Assembly (NCBI GenBank): GCA_010015675.1
Contig: ML976986.1
Location: 137,815 to 201,814 of the forward strand
Source of the DNA: Byssothecium circinans
Taxonomy: Eukaryota; Ascomycota; Dothideomycetes; Pleosporales; Massarinaceae
DNA: 64,000 nt
Reading direction: 5' to 3'
In this document: positions 1-11,900 of the stretch, in pieces
Layout of the letters: every line of letters begins with the position of its first letter
Numbering within the stretch: position 1 is the stretch's first letter
The notes under the pieces: model-generated
Seen by the model: the letters and a program-made list of their open reading frames with translations, nothing else
Told to the model about the DNA's origin: nothing
Databases searched by the model: none
Translations under genes and position numbers: made by a program

Positions 1-428
1 TCAAGGTTGGCGTCCAAGAGTATATTCCGTGGCCGCATATCACACCATACTACATTACGGGAATGTAAGAACTGTAGTCCCTCCGCGGCTTCGTAGGCCC
101 ATTGGAAACGTTGCTTAAGTGTAATCTTATCGTGATGCTGGCGGAGATACTCCTTCAAATTCCCGTTCGGCATATATTCCATAAAGAGGCCTTGGCTGGG
201 ACAGTATCGGAAGAGCTGCACGAGGCGCGGGTGTGGGCCGAGGTGCTGATAAATGCGTGCCTCAATCTCGAGTTCTTGTCGCGAGCGAGTTTCCAGAGAG
301 CCGCTGTGGGCTGTTTTGAGAACCTCGCCGGAGTCGAGGAGCTCAATCCAGCCTGACGAGCCGCCGGAGATGACCTTCCTCCCTATGGCGTACGTGACAA
401 AGGTCTCAACGTTGCCGATAGTAGTCAT
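1..428 (-). CDS. Protein kinase-like protein, N-terminal 142 codons (runs off the window)
   Basis: The reading frame opens at an ATG at 428 and stays open to base 1, so only the N-terminal half is present. The kinase N-lobe can be followed: an invariant-lysine segment GEVLKTAHS, a helix C glutamate in RQELEIEARIYQHLG, a hinge-like LFMEYMPNGNLKEYL, and then the catalytic loop VVWCDMRPRNILLD near residue 127. The aspartate and asparagine of the HRD...N motif are kept, but the usual His-Arg is Trp-Cys. Fungi have expanded families of such divergent kinases with HCD-type loops, so this may be active or a pseudokinase; the DFG segment lies outside the window. Its substrate is unknown. It is transcribed away from the window interior, with the promoter in the 429-1484 gap. 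Confidence 0.8.
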   Translation of the reverse strand, partial: MTTIGNVETFVTYAIGRKVISGGSSGWIELLDSGEVLKTAHSGSLETRSRQELEIEARIYQHLGPHPRLVQLFRYCPSQGLFMEYMPNGNLKEYLRQHHDKITLKQRFQWAYEAAEGLQFLHSRNVVWCDMRPRNILLDANL

Positions 429-1484
429 TGCAAGCAAAGCGGATATCTACTTCGATGGGTCAGAGTGGCAGATTGGCGACGGGCGTAGTGGAGAGGCTCA
501 CTCCCGTCGCGTTGTTTTAAGGGTGTGGCGGAGCAAGAGTGGAAGCGGAGGGACGTGTGAGGACTCGATGGTTTGGTTGTTGCGTCTGCATGTATAGATA
601 GATTATCGCTGGCCGCGGTGCATCTGTTTTGGCGGCGACGCGCTACGGACGCGCTTAGAGGGACGCAAAAGGTGGCTGTAGAATTAGCAACAACTATCCA
701 TGACCAACAATCACTAGTTCAGGAAAGATTCGAGCGTGGAGTATGGCGGCTTTGAGAATGGGGAGGATTGTGGACGGAGCGGAAGATCCTCCGTTCCGGC
801 TTCGGTTTTAATTTATTTCCGCGCCTGCACCAAGCCATCCTGAAGGTTAGCCTTTCATCATGTAAACCCTCCGCTGTCATCTGCGCCCATCACTTAACGA
901 AAGCACGGTCACGTATGCGTACTCCAAGAAGCCAACGAGCAATCTTCCATTGTTCCTACAAGTATTATTCTGGCCCCCTCTCAATACTTTAAGACCCAAA
1001 TTGACCGCCTGGACCTTAGTTTCTCAAAGGCTACCTCTTTCGACTCTAAACCCTCTAAAGTAGTTCTAGAGTAATTTCCTCCTTCTCCTTATATATAGCC
1101 TCTACTTAGGACACCTCGCGCTATCGAACCGTCAGAACATCAGGAGAAAGCAATGCGACGAAACTGAATTAGAGAGACTAAGCAGTACCCCAGAGGCACT
1201 ATCATCTCTTCCTACATACGTATTCTGCCAAACCCACATCGAGTAGAGAAGCTAATACAAGAACAAGACTATATCAGACACCAAAGAAGCGACGGGGAAA
1301 CAGCGCATAAATAACGTATGCCCACACCGGAGCCATACTTTCCCCCAGGGTATGTCCTAGATGCCCCAAAGCCCAAAAAGCCCAAAAAAAATCTCAAATC
1401 CGTAACACCAAAACGAAAACGCCTCGGTGCATCAGGACCTTATGATACTAGAGAACTCCAATTTTTTACTACAAATGTCGTCGT
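429..1484. other. Intergenic, about 1.06 kb
   Basis: No convincing coding exon on either strand; the short open frames have no recognisable domain or splice-compatible partners. It contains the promoter of the leftward kinase gene and the 3' flank of the leftward phosphoesterase gene. A TATATATA-like run lies near 1090, but nothing downstream on the plus strand looks like a gene. Confidence 0.5.
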
Positions 1485-3260
1485 TCATGATGCCTCTTCT
1501 GGCTGCACTACTGGTAATGGTTGCACTTTCCCCGAATCGACAATGACTTGCTCATCAAGACGTTTATCAATCTCTCCGTGTTCCAATCTCTTCCACGTGT
1601 TTATGCGCGCTTGGTTGGTGTCGACTTCGAATACGCGAACGCGACGATGATAACCGCCGTAGCCGCCGTAGCCGCCAAAGCCACTTCCGCCTGCATAGCA
1701 CATCCAAAGCTCGGGCTCGCCGGCTTCGTTTTTGGCAGGCATGCAGTAGTCGTTTGCATGGTCGTGGCCGCATGATACAGCTTTGACGCCCTGCTGGACT
1801 AAAGCGTCTTTGAAATGAGTATTGAAGCCGGGAGCGGTGACACCTTCTCGGTAGGTACCGAACCATCCATTGTCCTTGAGTCTGTACTCGGGCAGTGGAA
1901 TGTGGATGAAGGCCATGTCAAGATGTTTGTGGGTGTAACGGGTGTGCGCATCGGATGCCTTGAGAGTCTCAGCGGCGGTATTGAACCAGGCAATTTGGTT
2001 CGGCTTGATCCAGTCGTAGCCCTTGAACTTGGCTTCGTCGGGAGAATAGCTGTGGGTATCGAGGAAGTAGAGTGTGAGGGCTGAGTGTTTGTTGTTCCCG
2101 TGCGCGAGGACTTCAACGTAATAGTTGCCGACACCGTCGATGTTGGTGGGTCCGGCTTCGGAGAGCGAGTAGGGGAGGGATTCGTAGAGCAGCATTTGAG
2201 TCTTCCGGGAGAGGACACCTTCATCGTCGTGGTTGCCGAAAATAGCTGTGTACGGAATCTTGCGCTCGACTAGCACGGCGATGATTTTGAAAAGAGCCTG
2301 GGGGGCTGTTAGTATTGTTATTAAAGAGGGAATGAGTGAGTGGCTTACACTTGGGACGTCAGGCGCTGTGTCGCCATTAACCTGATCTCCCGAGAGGACG
2401 ACGAGATCTGGCTTCTCATCATCCAGCACCCTCTCCACGAACTCGAGAGTACGTGGATCAGCGTCGCATTTGCCACCATTGAGTTCTTTTGGCTCCGGTT
2501 CTCTGCAAATACCTAACCCTGTGCTAAGATGGAGATCGGAGATCTGCATGATCTTGAACTTTCCATCTTTCCTAATTCTCGGTATCTGTTTCTCGAGCTT
2601 ATGGGGCTGGCCTCTGCGGATGCTCACACGAGGCTCCTTGTTTCCCCCTCCGGTATCCAGATGTAGTGCTCCATTCGGAACGAGCGACCAGCCAGGGCGC
2701 GGCTCGACGGCGTCTGCTCCAAAGAGAATATCTACGGCGGTGACAGTACTTTTCGAATCACTCGCGTGACGTTTTTTCGAACGCTTGATCCAGACTCCAG
2801 CAGGACGAGACTCCCATTTCTCTGAAGCCTGGGCCTTGTCGCCCATAGCTGGGTCAAGTTTTCCCGTGCGCACATCAATAATGACCTTGTCTTCTTCTGT
2901 GAGCTCCTCCTCCTTCTTCCGCTGAATGTGGACATAAGCCCTAGACACCCATCCCGAACCTAGGTATAGATCCTTCTCCACTCGGTGCCATTTGTCCTGA
3001 TCGAGCTTGCACTTCGATATCGGGTTGAGGGTCGAACACGTTTGTACGGTAAGGTCGGTTATGACGAGGCCCTCGTGATGGAGCGGTAGATGGTTGTGGA
3101 TTGATGTAGGGAGCACTCTGTACCGGTTGTCGAGGAAGAACACGAGGAACAAGACGGTGCACCCTATTACAGCGAGTTGGATGGCTGCCCGCGTCTGTGA
3201 TTGTCGTTAGAACCTGTTGCTACCTGGAGCATCGACTATACTCACGATCCGGCGTGTCAT
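1485..3260 (-). CDS. DCR2: Dcr2/Sia1-type calcineurin-like phosphoesterase, membrane-anchored
   Basis: Three exons give about 557 residues: start ATG at 3260, intron 1 at 3245-3195 (GTGAGT...CACAG) and in-frame intron 2 at 2348-2298 (GTAAGC...CCCAG, with an ACTAAC branch site). Exon 1 encodes only MTRRI; exon 2 then supplies a hydrophobic segment (residues about 10-26, AVIGCTVLFLVFF), so a type II membrane anchor is likely. The metallophosphoesterase signature is complete and in order: ISDLHLS, VLSGDQVNGD, FGNHDDEG, FIHIPLPEY, SCGHDHAND. Length, N-terminal anchor and motif context match yeast Dcr2, a phosphatase linked to cell-cycle start and unfolded-protein-response control; the role here is inferred by family. 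Without the two introns the frame would start at a non-ATG codon and carry 17 extra residues. Confidence 0.88.
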
Positions 3261-3490
3261 GGCGGCTGATGGGGCATCAAGCCGCTATTGCGATTAGGTT
3301 TACGATCAAAGTGTCCCAGGCAACATAACTGCCATAGTGGAATAGGGTTTCTGCTCTTGGGAAGTCAAGGGATGCCCGATGTCGTGGCTAGTAGCTACCA
3401 GAGGTGTGGTTTGGCTTGGCGCTGGAACGCTCCGAGAGCTCTTCCGACCCTTCTCCGCACTTCAATGCATTTCATTGTTCACGTGTAGCG

Positions 3491-4849
3491 ATGCGCCATT
3501 CCCGACTTCTCGCCTGCACAACTCGCACATGCAGATTCTCGCCCTCGTCTGCTCGAAGATGCTTTGCCACCAGCTCTGCCTATAATCGAGCTTTCCAAGG
3601 CAAGCGCGCCGCCCTCACGGCTGAACATCGCTCACACCCATCTAGAAAGCGACATTGTGCTCCTCAAGGACAAGAGGAATGCGACGCATGAAGGGGTAAT
3701 TGTAAAGCTTGAGGCGGATAAAAAGCTCCATACACATCGGGGCTTGATAAAGCATGATGACATAATTGGAAAAGAGGTGCGACAGCTCGTTCAGTCGACC
3801 AGAGGAGATTCGTACCGCATCCACGAACCTACATTAGCAGAATATGTTCGGCTCACTCCACGCATTGTTACACCTGTGCGTATATCATGAATAAAAGCTT
3901 TTGATGTGCATGAATTGATCCGAAGCAGATATATCCGTCCGACACCAACTTGATAGTATCTCTCCTAGACATACACGTCGACACGCCTTCCGGTACCTCC
4001 ACAGGCGCACCTTTGGAGATCCTCGAGGCTGGCACCGGTCATGGAGCGCTGACTCTACATCTCTCGCGCGCAGTTCATGCAGCAAACCCTCCAATTCCCC
4101 GGTTGATATCGTACGCAAGTACCGAAGACATCGAAGATCCGGTATATGAGGGTGAGACTGTTTCCGACCTCCAGGATATTAGCCTTGAGACATGGAAACG
4201 AAATCGCCGCGCAATTGTACACACGCTAGACATTTCTAGCAAGCACTCGAAGCATGCAGAGAAAATTGTATCTGGTTTCCGAAAAGGCATGTATGCCGGC
4301 AACGTTGACTTCCACGTAGGAGATGTATCGTTGTGGATCGCTGAGCAAAAAGCGTCAAGGGGTACGGAAGAACCATTTCTTTCCCACGTCTTCCTCGATC
4401 TTCCGAATGCCGACTCGCATTTGGCCAACGTAGCTCCAGTGCTGCACGTCAATGGCATGCTCGCCGTCTTCAACCCCAGCATCACGCAAATAGTAGACTG
4501 CGTAGAAGCGATCCGTAAGCATAGGATGCCCTACTTGCTGGACCAGGTCATCGAGCTCGGTGCAGGTACCATTCGTGAGTGGGATGTGCGAGCTGTGAGG
4601 CCGCGCGCTACGTTGAAGAAGGCTGAGGTGGAGCAAGAGCAGCCATCCCAGAGCGAAGGACCAATCGACCCTGGAGAAGGGCAAGATGCTAGAGACGATG
4701 AGCTGGCAGAGGACCTCGCCAAGGCGGAAGAGAAATGGGCAATAGTGTGTCGTCCCAAGGCAGGTCAGCAGGTGGTTGGAGGCGGGTTCCTTGGTCTCTG
4801 GCGACGAATGGAAAAAGCTCCTGTCCAAGAAGCACAAGCTGGGGCGTAA
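3491..4849 (+). CDS. Mitochondrial tRNA (adenine-58-N1)-methyltransferase-like protein (Trm61/Gcd14 type)
   Basis: The model is three exons, 3491-3599, 3646-3875 and 3929-4849, giving 419 residues. The first 35 residues are rich in Arg/Ser without acids and contain SARRCFATSSA, a typical mitochondrial presequence. A conserved stretch follows (SDIVLLKDK, HTHRGLIKHDDIIGKEVRQ, EPTLAEYVRLTPRIVTP), then SAM-binding motif I LEILEAGTGHGALTLHL and a C-terminal FLGLWRR. Intron 2 (3876-3928) is GT-AG. Intron 1 (3600-3645) is needed to join the presequence frame to the catalytic frame; the only good solution is a GC-AG intron with donor CCAAG/GCAAGC. If that is wrong, the alternative is a one-base frameshift near 3600. 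The likely role is m1A58 or related methylation of mitochondrial tRNA. The acidic linker near residues 340-375 is not part of the fold. Confidence 0.82.
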
Positions 4850-5267
4850 GCCTTGTTGGATGTGTAAATTATTTGTACAAATATAAGCCTATATCCATAA
4901 AGGCTTCGAGAGTTATGCTCCGCGTGCCTAAGTTGGTTCAAATCTATGACTGCTCAGGTGGTTCTGGACTTGACCTTGTTGGTTCGAACCGGTACCATCG
5001 TCATGCGCGGCAAGCTTCGACTTCTCTCATCCACCAGATTGGCAACACTGCTCAGCACTATTCGGCGGATAAGAGCGGTGTTTAAAAGAGGCAATGCATT
5101 TGTGAGCTGGCACTGGCGCTTGATTGGTCAAACGCACGACCCTCAATCGTTCCCGCATCGACCTCGCGCTCCCAGTGGTCGAGGCGCGTCGACTTTTAAA
5201 TACCTTTCCCCCACCCGTTGACCTCGCCTCTCTACCCCTCCCATTTCGTCTCTGTACATCTGCGAAA
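4850..5267. promoter_or_regulatory. Intergenic spacer and promoter of the downstream small gene
   Basis: No coding exon is seen. A TATA-like TTTTAAATA lies at 5194-5202, followed by a pyrimidine-rich run (CTTTCCCCCACCC, CCTCTCTACCCCTCCC) that reaches almost to the ATG at 5268, the usual look of a fungal core promoter and transcription start region. The 5' part is the 3' flank of the methyltransferase gene. Confidence 0.5.
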
Positions 5268-5919
5268 ATGAGCGGTGCAGGCGAGAACCGGTAACTATCC
5301 CCCGAAAAGCTTCCCGACTTCATGTTCTGACTCTACGCAGCAGCAGCTGGCAGCGGCCGCAAGGACGGGGCAACAGCCGCAACTCGACCTCGGGCACGAG
5401 CAATACCGGCAAAGATGGCGGTAAGCAGCAGGGCATGTCGGCGCCAGGCAATGCGTGGAAGGGAAAGGTGGCAGCTGGTGCAGATAGAGCGCAAGCTCCG
5501 TCTACCCCTTCTCAGGCAGAGCACCGCCCCGTAAGGGACTTCAATACGGACGAGGTCAGGGACTTCTTGAAGAAGAGTACGTCTGCATCTTCTTTTTCGC
5601 GGGAAATCAAAGTAGCTGAGCTAATATCTGTCATAGAGTACCTCGAGGCTGTCGCAGGTATATTCCCCCCGAACAAGCACGCACAACGAAATGCAACTGA
5701 CCGTCGAAAGACCAACCCTCCGTACACCACAAGGTGCAGGGCGATTCAGTCGCGAAGAGGAGTAGCGGCGCATGGGGCTCACGAGGTAGGTATGGCGTAG
5801 GTCTACACAAGGTTGGGAGTAACATGTGCGCAGGCAACATGCCCCATCTGATGCCTGGCGGGCAAGACTTCTTCACGCAGCTCAAGAAGCAGCTCTCAAG
5901 CCTCGAGCAGGGCAAATAA
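5268..5919 (+). CDS. Small conserved-looking unknown protein, five exons, about 145 residues
   Basis: Exons 5268-5290, 5341-5576, 5637-5657, 5711-5785 and 5834-5919 join in frame across four GT-AG introns of 50, 60, 53 and 48 bases. The product starts MSGAGENRSSWQRPQGRGNS and ends in QLKKQLSSLEQGK. It has a Gly/Ser/Arg/Asn-rich, probably disordered N-terminal third, the phrase NAWKGKVAAG, a short helical segment DFNTDEVRDFLKKKYLEAVA, and a second WGSR segment before the C-terminal helix. The tiny 21-base exon 3 and the dense introns, all of which keep frame, argue strongly for a real gene although no domain is recognised. There is no signal peptide or membrane segment. The RG-rich start would suit an RNA-associated protein, but that is a guess. 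Confidence 0.72.
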
Positions 5920-6865
5920 ACACCACCGTAACCGCGTTACGCATACCAACCATACAATTGACTTGAGCGGCATCATATCATACGGGCATTGCGGGAGTTC
6001 AAGGCTGTCTGTCACACTTTGCGCACTTTTACTGGCGGCTATTGTGTTCTTGCTTCTGCCCGTACACCAAAAGGTGCAAATCACGGGCGCATTGTATTAC
6101 AGCATAAGGCGTTAGGGGGTACAGCGCCTGATTCACGATGTTCTTGTATGGATACCCAGCTGGACTCTCTTACTGTACGTCATTCGCGTTGGCAATTGCA
6201 CGGAGATGGGCGAGCAGGACTCTCTTCATGCGCATTGCTTTTGTAGAATAGTCGCAAAAGATTGATTGGTCGATTGCGTGACATGTTGATACAGTCAGCA
6301 AGCAGTTCGTAAATCGATGTGTTGCCATAGGGAATTTGTGATGACGATCCTGGTAGGGAGACATATCGACCAGGTTACTATATGGCGCTTTGGCGATGTG
6401 ATTTGAGACGGCGCGTCTCCATGGCCAACGCTCAAGCGTGCCCCTCTCACCAGGCTAACGAGAACACGACAACAAACACGCAAGAGTGCCAGTCTCCGCA
6501 TTTCACCCCATTCGCTCCGCTCCTGCAACAAACCGCTCGTGTTTCTCATTGCTACACGATTTGTGCCTTCCTCCTCACCGGCTACCACAATCCCTCCGCA
6601 CCGCCAAGACCGGAGGTGAGCATCGTCACAACTCACAACGATACCACCACCCACAAAACGCGCCGCGGCTGATCCCTCAACTCCTACACTCTTCTCCGCA
6701 AGCTTGTACACACTTTTTTGAGCACTCAAACATCTAGAAACACGTCTCATAGGCTGTAAAACAACCCCGCAGCCGGATGCGCAGCTTCACCGACCGCGGG
6801 AAAGCCTCTAAATTCACGATCCATCTTTACTCAGTGCGCGCTGCAAGGCACCCGCAATACTTCAC
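5920..6865. other. Intergenic, about 0.95 kb
   Basis: 3' flank of the small gene and 5' region of the next plus-strand gene. Open frames on both strands (for example 6295-6750 minus) are low-complexity and mutually overlapping, and I do not accept them. No repeats or RNA genes were seen. Confidence 0.5.
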
Positions 6866-8365
6866 ATGATGTCTTCGCCGCCGCGAACACCCACCCGTTC
6901 TGCGCATCGTCGCCAGCCCTCCAGCCTCGACATGTCTCACAGTAACACGCCCTCGCAGCGGTACTCGTTAAACCGACGCTCCTCCGGCTACTCACCCATG
7001 ACACCTCACTCGTCACAAGAATTTGACCACGGAAGCCCGGCGAATGGTTTTAACGGCGGTGGAGACGGCGGGCTAGGGAATTTAGCAGACGAGCTCGGCG
7101 ATGTTTGGGACGAGGACGGTGAGATGGCAGACGGCGAATTTGGAGAAGAACTGGACGGGCCTGAGGACCACGAAGATATTGGTTTGGCACTGGATCACGA
7201 TGGGTCGACCGGTGTGGGTAACGCGGTCAACGTCAATGGCGTCAGGGACAGTGGTGTCGCAATGCCGTCATCTTCACCGTCGACAGAATCGAAGACTACA
7301 CTGAGCCCTCAGGCGGCCGTGAAAGGGAGGCAACATCGGAGACAACGATCGCTATATGACGGGTCAGACTATGGAGATTCCTCGGACCTGGAGGCTAACG
7401 AAGGCATTTCCCCAGCACTAGAAGCCCGCATGGCAGCAGTGGAAAGCTTGGCACGGCGAGGGACAGAAGAAAATGGCAGCGCTACAGATGGTGTGGTGAG
7501 GAGGGTAGTGGAACATCTGCGAGATCTCGGCAGCCAGATCGGCATTGAGAACGGTGCCACGAGGTATGTGTTTAAAATATTTGATGTTGGGGGACAGAAA
7601 CTCACACTATATAGACTCAAGACTGCCCACGATGCCCTGACAACACATTTGGCTCATCAGTCACGGATGATGACTTCCCTCAGCGCATCACTGTCCGGCC
7701 CACGCGCTATAATACTAGATCCCGACGTCATTGAGACTCTCTTACCACTGATAACCTCTACGTTGGAGCTACTTCCCCATTCTGAACACCATTCTGTCCT
7801 GGCGCTCTCGCAGCTCACCGTCGCCAACCGCGAGCTGCTCGAAAACTTGTCTAATGTCCAGGACTCCCTGCACATGACTCGCCAAACAGCCGTGAACGCC
7901 ACCCGCCGACTCAAATCATCGAAAGATCAGCTCGCTGAATGGAAGCGCGATCAAGAGCTACGAGAAGCCGGCGTACGGTGGATAGAAAAAGGCGATTGGG
8001 ACATGAAGCTGAAGGATAGGCAAGCGGGGAGCCAGTGCTGGGATGTAGTGAACGGGTTCGAAGAGCAATGCGGGCTGTGGAGACAGAAGCTCTGCGAAGG
8101 ACTCGGCGTGGCGAGTGCGTAAGATCTTTGCGCGCTGATTTTCTTCCACGGGAGTTTTGCTTGGGGATGATGGCTAACCTGCATGACTGGATTAGGCGAA
8201 GACTATCTAGAAGTAAAGGACGATCCGGTGTCCTCAGGTAGAATCCGAACAGGCGTGACAGGTCGAAAAGATGGTCAGCTATATAACGGAGGAACGTCAC
8301 AAACAACGTCACAAAAGGGGCCGAAGAATAGAAATCTAGACTCTGGGATCCACGACTGTAATTGA
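6866..8365 (+). CDS. Unknown fungal protein, disordered N-terminus with helical C-terminal half
   Basis: Exon 1 starts at an ATG-ATG pair (6866). An in-frame intron at 7564-7614 (GTATGT...ATATAG) is supported by its donor and by the foreign-looking residues it would add. The first 210 residues are Ser/Pro/Thr-rich and then acidic (DELGDVWDEDGEMADGEFG), clearly disordered, with many SP/TP sites. The second half is helical and probably coiled-coil (LKTAHDALTTHLAHQSRMM to QDSLHMTRQTAVNATRRLKSSKDQL), with the conserved-looking end RWIEKGDWDMKLKDRQAG and CGLWRQKLCEGLG. The first stop is at 8122. However, an 81-base intron 8115-8195 (GTGCGT, GGCTAAC branch, ATTAG) would join a 55-codon open tail ending at 8365, with SEDYLEVKDDPVSSG next. 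A stronger donor at 8119 gives a different short tail. The function is unknown; a cytoskeletal or spindle-pole role would be speculation. Confidence 0.68.
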
Positions 8366-8923
8366 GCGGGCGGGGCGAACGATATCTTCAATGTTGTCAT
8401 CAATTGGAGTTTTGATATATTGACAGTATGGACGGCTTGCTCACTTAATACCCCTCCACACCATCTCTTCACATTGTTCGGCGTTCTGTTGCAGCATTAG
8501 ATAGGGACTGGACTGACGGGATGGCAACAAGCCGAAGCCTGTGCATACATTTGCTTTCTTTTGTAGACAATGGTAGACTGAAGGATCGTTTTAATTTTTG
8601 GGGGAAGCCCGTTTGTTACTTGACTAGGCTGATGGGATCAGCAGCAGAAATGCGCGTGTGTTTGAAATCGATTGATACTCGTCCCGAGAACGCCATTGCA
8701 CGTGACATGGCGAGTACCTAGGCACGGTGGAGCTTACCTCGGTGGACCACGCTAAGGCCCGTTCTAGATAAACCCAAAACAATGCTTCAGGTCAAGCGCT
8801 CGACCCGTCAACATGGACGTCGCACAACCTCACGCTGCTCCCAACTTCGATCTTCTTATAATGTATAATCTACACACCCTATGAAGTATAGCGTACACCG
8901 AGGCACCTCGAACACATCGATAA
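8366..8923. promoter_or_regulatory. Intergenic spacer and promoter of separase
   Basis: No coding exon is seen. The region holds the 3' flank of the upstream gene and the promoter of the intronless separase gene, which is in the same orientation. I could not identify a specific cell-cycle element by eye. Confidence 0.4.
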
Positions 8924-11900
8924 ATGGCGAAAGAACGCGACGCCATGTGTGCGCGCATCGATAACATCAAAAGCGACCTACGAACTATCTCGTCATGTAC
9001 CGCCACCACACTAGCAGAGCTTCAGGAGCTTCTACTTCCAAAAACACCTGAACCGGTTCAGAAGGAGAATGTGAGAACGAAAAGGGCAGATGTAGCGCAG
9101 AAGACAGCGCGGAAGAGAGCTGCAACGGCGCCAGATGCGACGAACCCGATTACATCTTCTCTCACGCCTCGAGAAAAATACATAACAGCGACCGAAGTTG
9201 CAAACACGACACTGAAGTCTCTCGCCGCAGCCTTGAAGACACAATCTCCATCTCGACCGCAACCGTCAACGAAAGCGAAGCCTATCTCAAACGAGAACGC
9301 GCAGAAAACCTCGCGACCGCACATAAATCACACGAAGAGCTCTTCAGCAGTAGTGCACCCGCTTAAGGAGCGATCTGTCAGCCAAGTCGTTAATTCGCCC
9401 AAGAAGCGATCCCCGTTGCGCCGCTCATCGTCGTATTCGTCCTGTATACACACTGGCCCTGACCCAGGCTTGGTGCAGACGGCAGAATGCTGCAGGGTGG
9501 CATTCGCGTATCTAGGAACACCCGAGGCGGCTAAGATTACTGGGAAAGACTCGCCAGAGCTGCAGTTGGAAAACGGGGTGTTGGCACTTGTTGGAAAGCT
9601 GGTAGCACATGGATTGGATAATTTGGCAATCAAGGAGATGAGAATATTGAAGAAGAGGCTGGATACGTATCTTGGAAAGGATGTGCAAAAGCAAGGGACT
9701 CGACCCAAGGTCAGCAGGACACAATCTCAAAGTATGGTTCCAGCGGAAAGAGATAGTCTGGCATCGTTGTTGGATTTTGGAGAAGTGGATTGCGAGAACA
9801 AAGCCCTTCCGATCATAACAAATCTCCAGACCTATGCTTTGCGGATCATTGCGAGGGCCAAACGACCGCGGGTAGTTGAGACCGCCTGGATTTACCTGAA
9901 GCTATCACATCCCTCATCGCCAGTGAATCTAATCGGACACATTGCGAAAAATGCGGACAATTCGGCGAAGACAGCACGCCAACTAGAATCCTTAGCCCAG
10001 GCGGTACTTCAACTATGCCCAAGTATTTCTACCTCGGAGGACGGCAACGACCTTCAGCCATCTGCAGATGTTGTTCTACGTCTGCAACACCTCGCTTTCA
10101 AGATCCGACAGAAGTGGTGGAGTCTCGTCCATCATCAAGGGGACCCGGACAAGGAACTTCTCGAGCCATTTTCCAAGTGTATGGTTACGTTTACCAGAAG
10201 ATCGACCCAGATGGCGGAGAGAAAGTACAAGCTCGTAGAATCTCTGTACGAAAATCTATTGGGATCATTGCGAGACTCGGGATGGTCGCAAAAGAATGAA
10301 TCAAACTCAATTGTGATGGCAAGGAAGGTCATGACTTCTCTAGCGCAAGAGGCCGGGTTTCATGATGAGGCACTTCGCTGGCTGGGTACGTCGAAATTGC
10401 CAACATCTGAGAGCTCTGCTGCCAAGGAAGCCGCTAGGCTGGTTCGATGCTCTGCGGTGTCTCTGGACGCATCTATGAAAGGCTCGACAAAGCACAATCT
10501 ATTGGAAACAATTCAGGCTGTTCTTGAAGTGCTATCCGGTGGGATGGGTGGATCAGTCTCAGAACTTGACGCCTTGTTCATCGAAGTTCATGGTCTACGG
10601 CGAACCGCGACACGGCTACTTTCGACATTGAATACAACTCCAGACGAATCATTACATCAGTTGGAGTCACATTGCATACGGGTCGTTTCAGCGAGCATAC
10701 AATTCACGAATCGGTTTATCGGAGCAACACCGCCAGCCGGATCCGATGGTAAATCTGTAACACGACACCGGGAGCGATTAAACACAACTTCGAAGCTCGT
10801 GAAGAGCACTGTTGAATCCGTATTGGCTTGTTGCAAACGCACGTTGATCGCCGAATCCACCTGGATGGATCTCGATGCCCTCGTCCAGGATTGCCTAAGC
10901 CTCATACAGCGTCTTGATGAGCAGCCTCCGACGGACCAGACCTGGAAGTCGATTATTCAGACACCATCCCAATCTGCGTTCGTGAAGTTCTCAAACGCGT
11001 ACTGGGCATTGTACTCCCAATTGCGGAGACTTGATGTTGAACCCGCAGTGTCAGTCGCCGCTTTAGAACGCTCTACCAGACTCCTCGAATCCAGACCTCG
11101 CGCAGAAATGGAAGCTGGACTGTTCTCGATGAAGCTTGAGCGACTGGGTGAAGCGCTGGATCAATTGGAACGCGTCCACGAATCTCGCAATACAATATCG
11201 CAATGCTTACAGAACACATGCAACGAAGACACGGTATTAGCCCTCGTTGATTCGGCTGCAAAACACCCTGTTCAACGCGTTTTCGAGAGCACAGGCGATT
11301 TCAGCACGCTCAGGCGACTCCTCAGCGCGTACCATCGGTCGTTCATAAAGCATGGCTTGAGGCGATCTAACGAGGTAGCGTTCTTCGATGATGGCGTATA
11401 CCCTGCCCCTGCAAGAGGCATTCTGTTGGAATGGCAACTGTTGTTGTACCAAAAGATACTGTCGAGAAATCGGCCATGGGATGCGAACTTGAACGTTTCC
11501 GTTCACGCGATCGTGGAGCGCCTTTTGGAGATCTACACGCCTGCGCAATTCCCAATACGTCACCAAAGACTACGCTTGATACTGCTTCAACTTTCACAAG
11601 CGCGTCCCGATGTTGTGCCAAACTTGTTGGGATCAGATCCTCAGACAGAAAGTTTGGTTGACCTTGCAGACACCAATGACCGTGATCTAGCACAATTTGC
11701 TGGCCATTTGAAAGCTCTTTCAACACTCAAGCTGCTGTTACAGAAGGATATTCCCGAGACCACGACAATCCGAGAATGTTTCTCTGTCTGGGACGGATTC
11801 GTCAATTCTGCAAAGACCTGGAGTGAGCTAGCCAAATGTATTGACAATATCGAAGACTTGTTGCAAGAGATGCAAGTGTGCGTCGATTTTCTCGCCGCAA

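Noticed and set aside
1318..1650. Plus-strand 110-codon frame opposite the end of the phosphoesterase gene
   Set aside because: Overlaps well-supported minus-strand coding sequence and has a chance-like Lys/Pro start without a domain.
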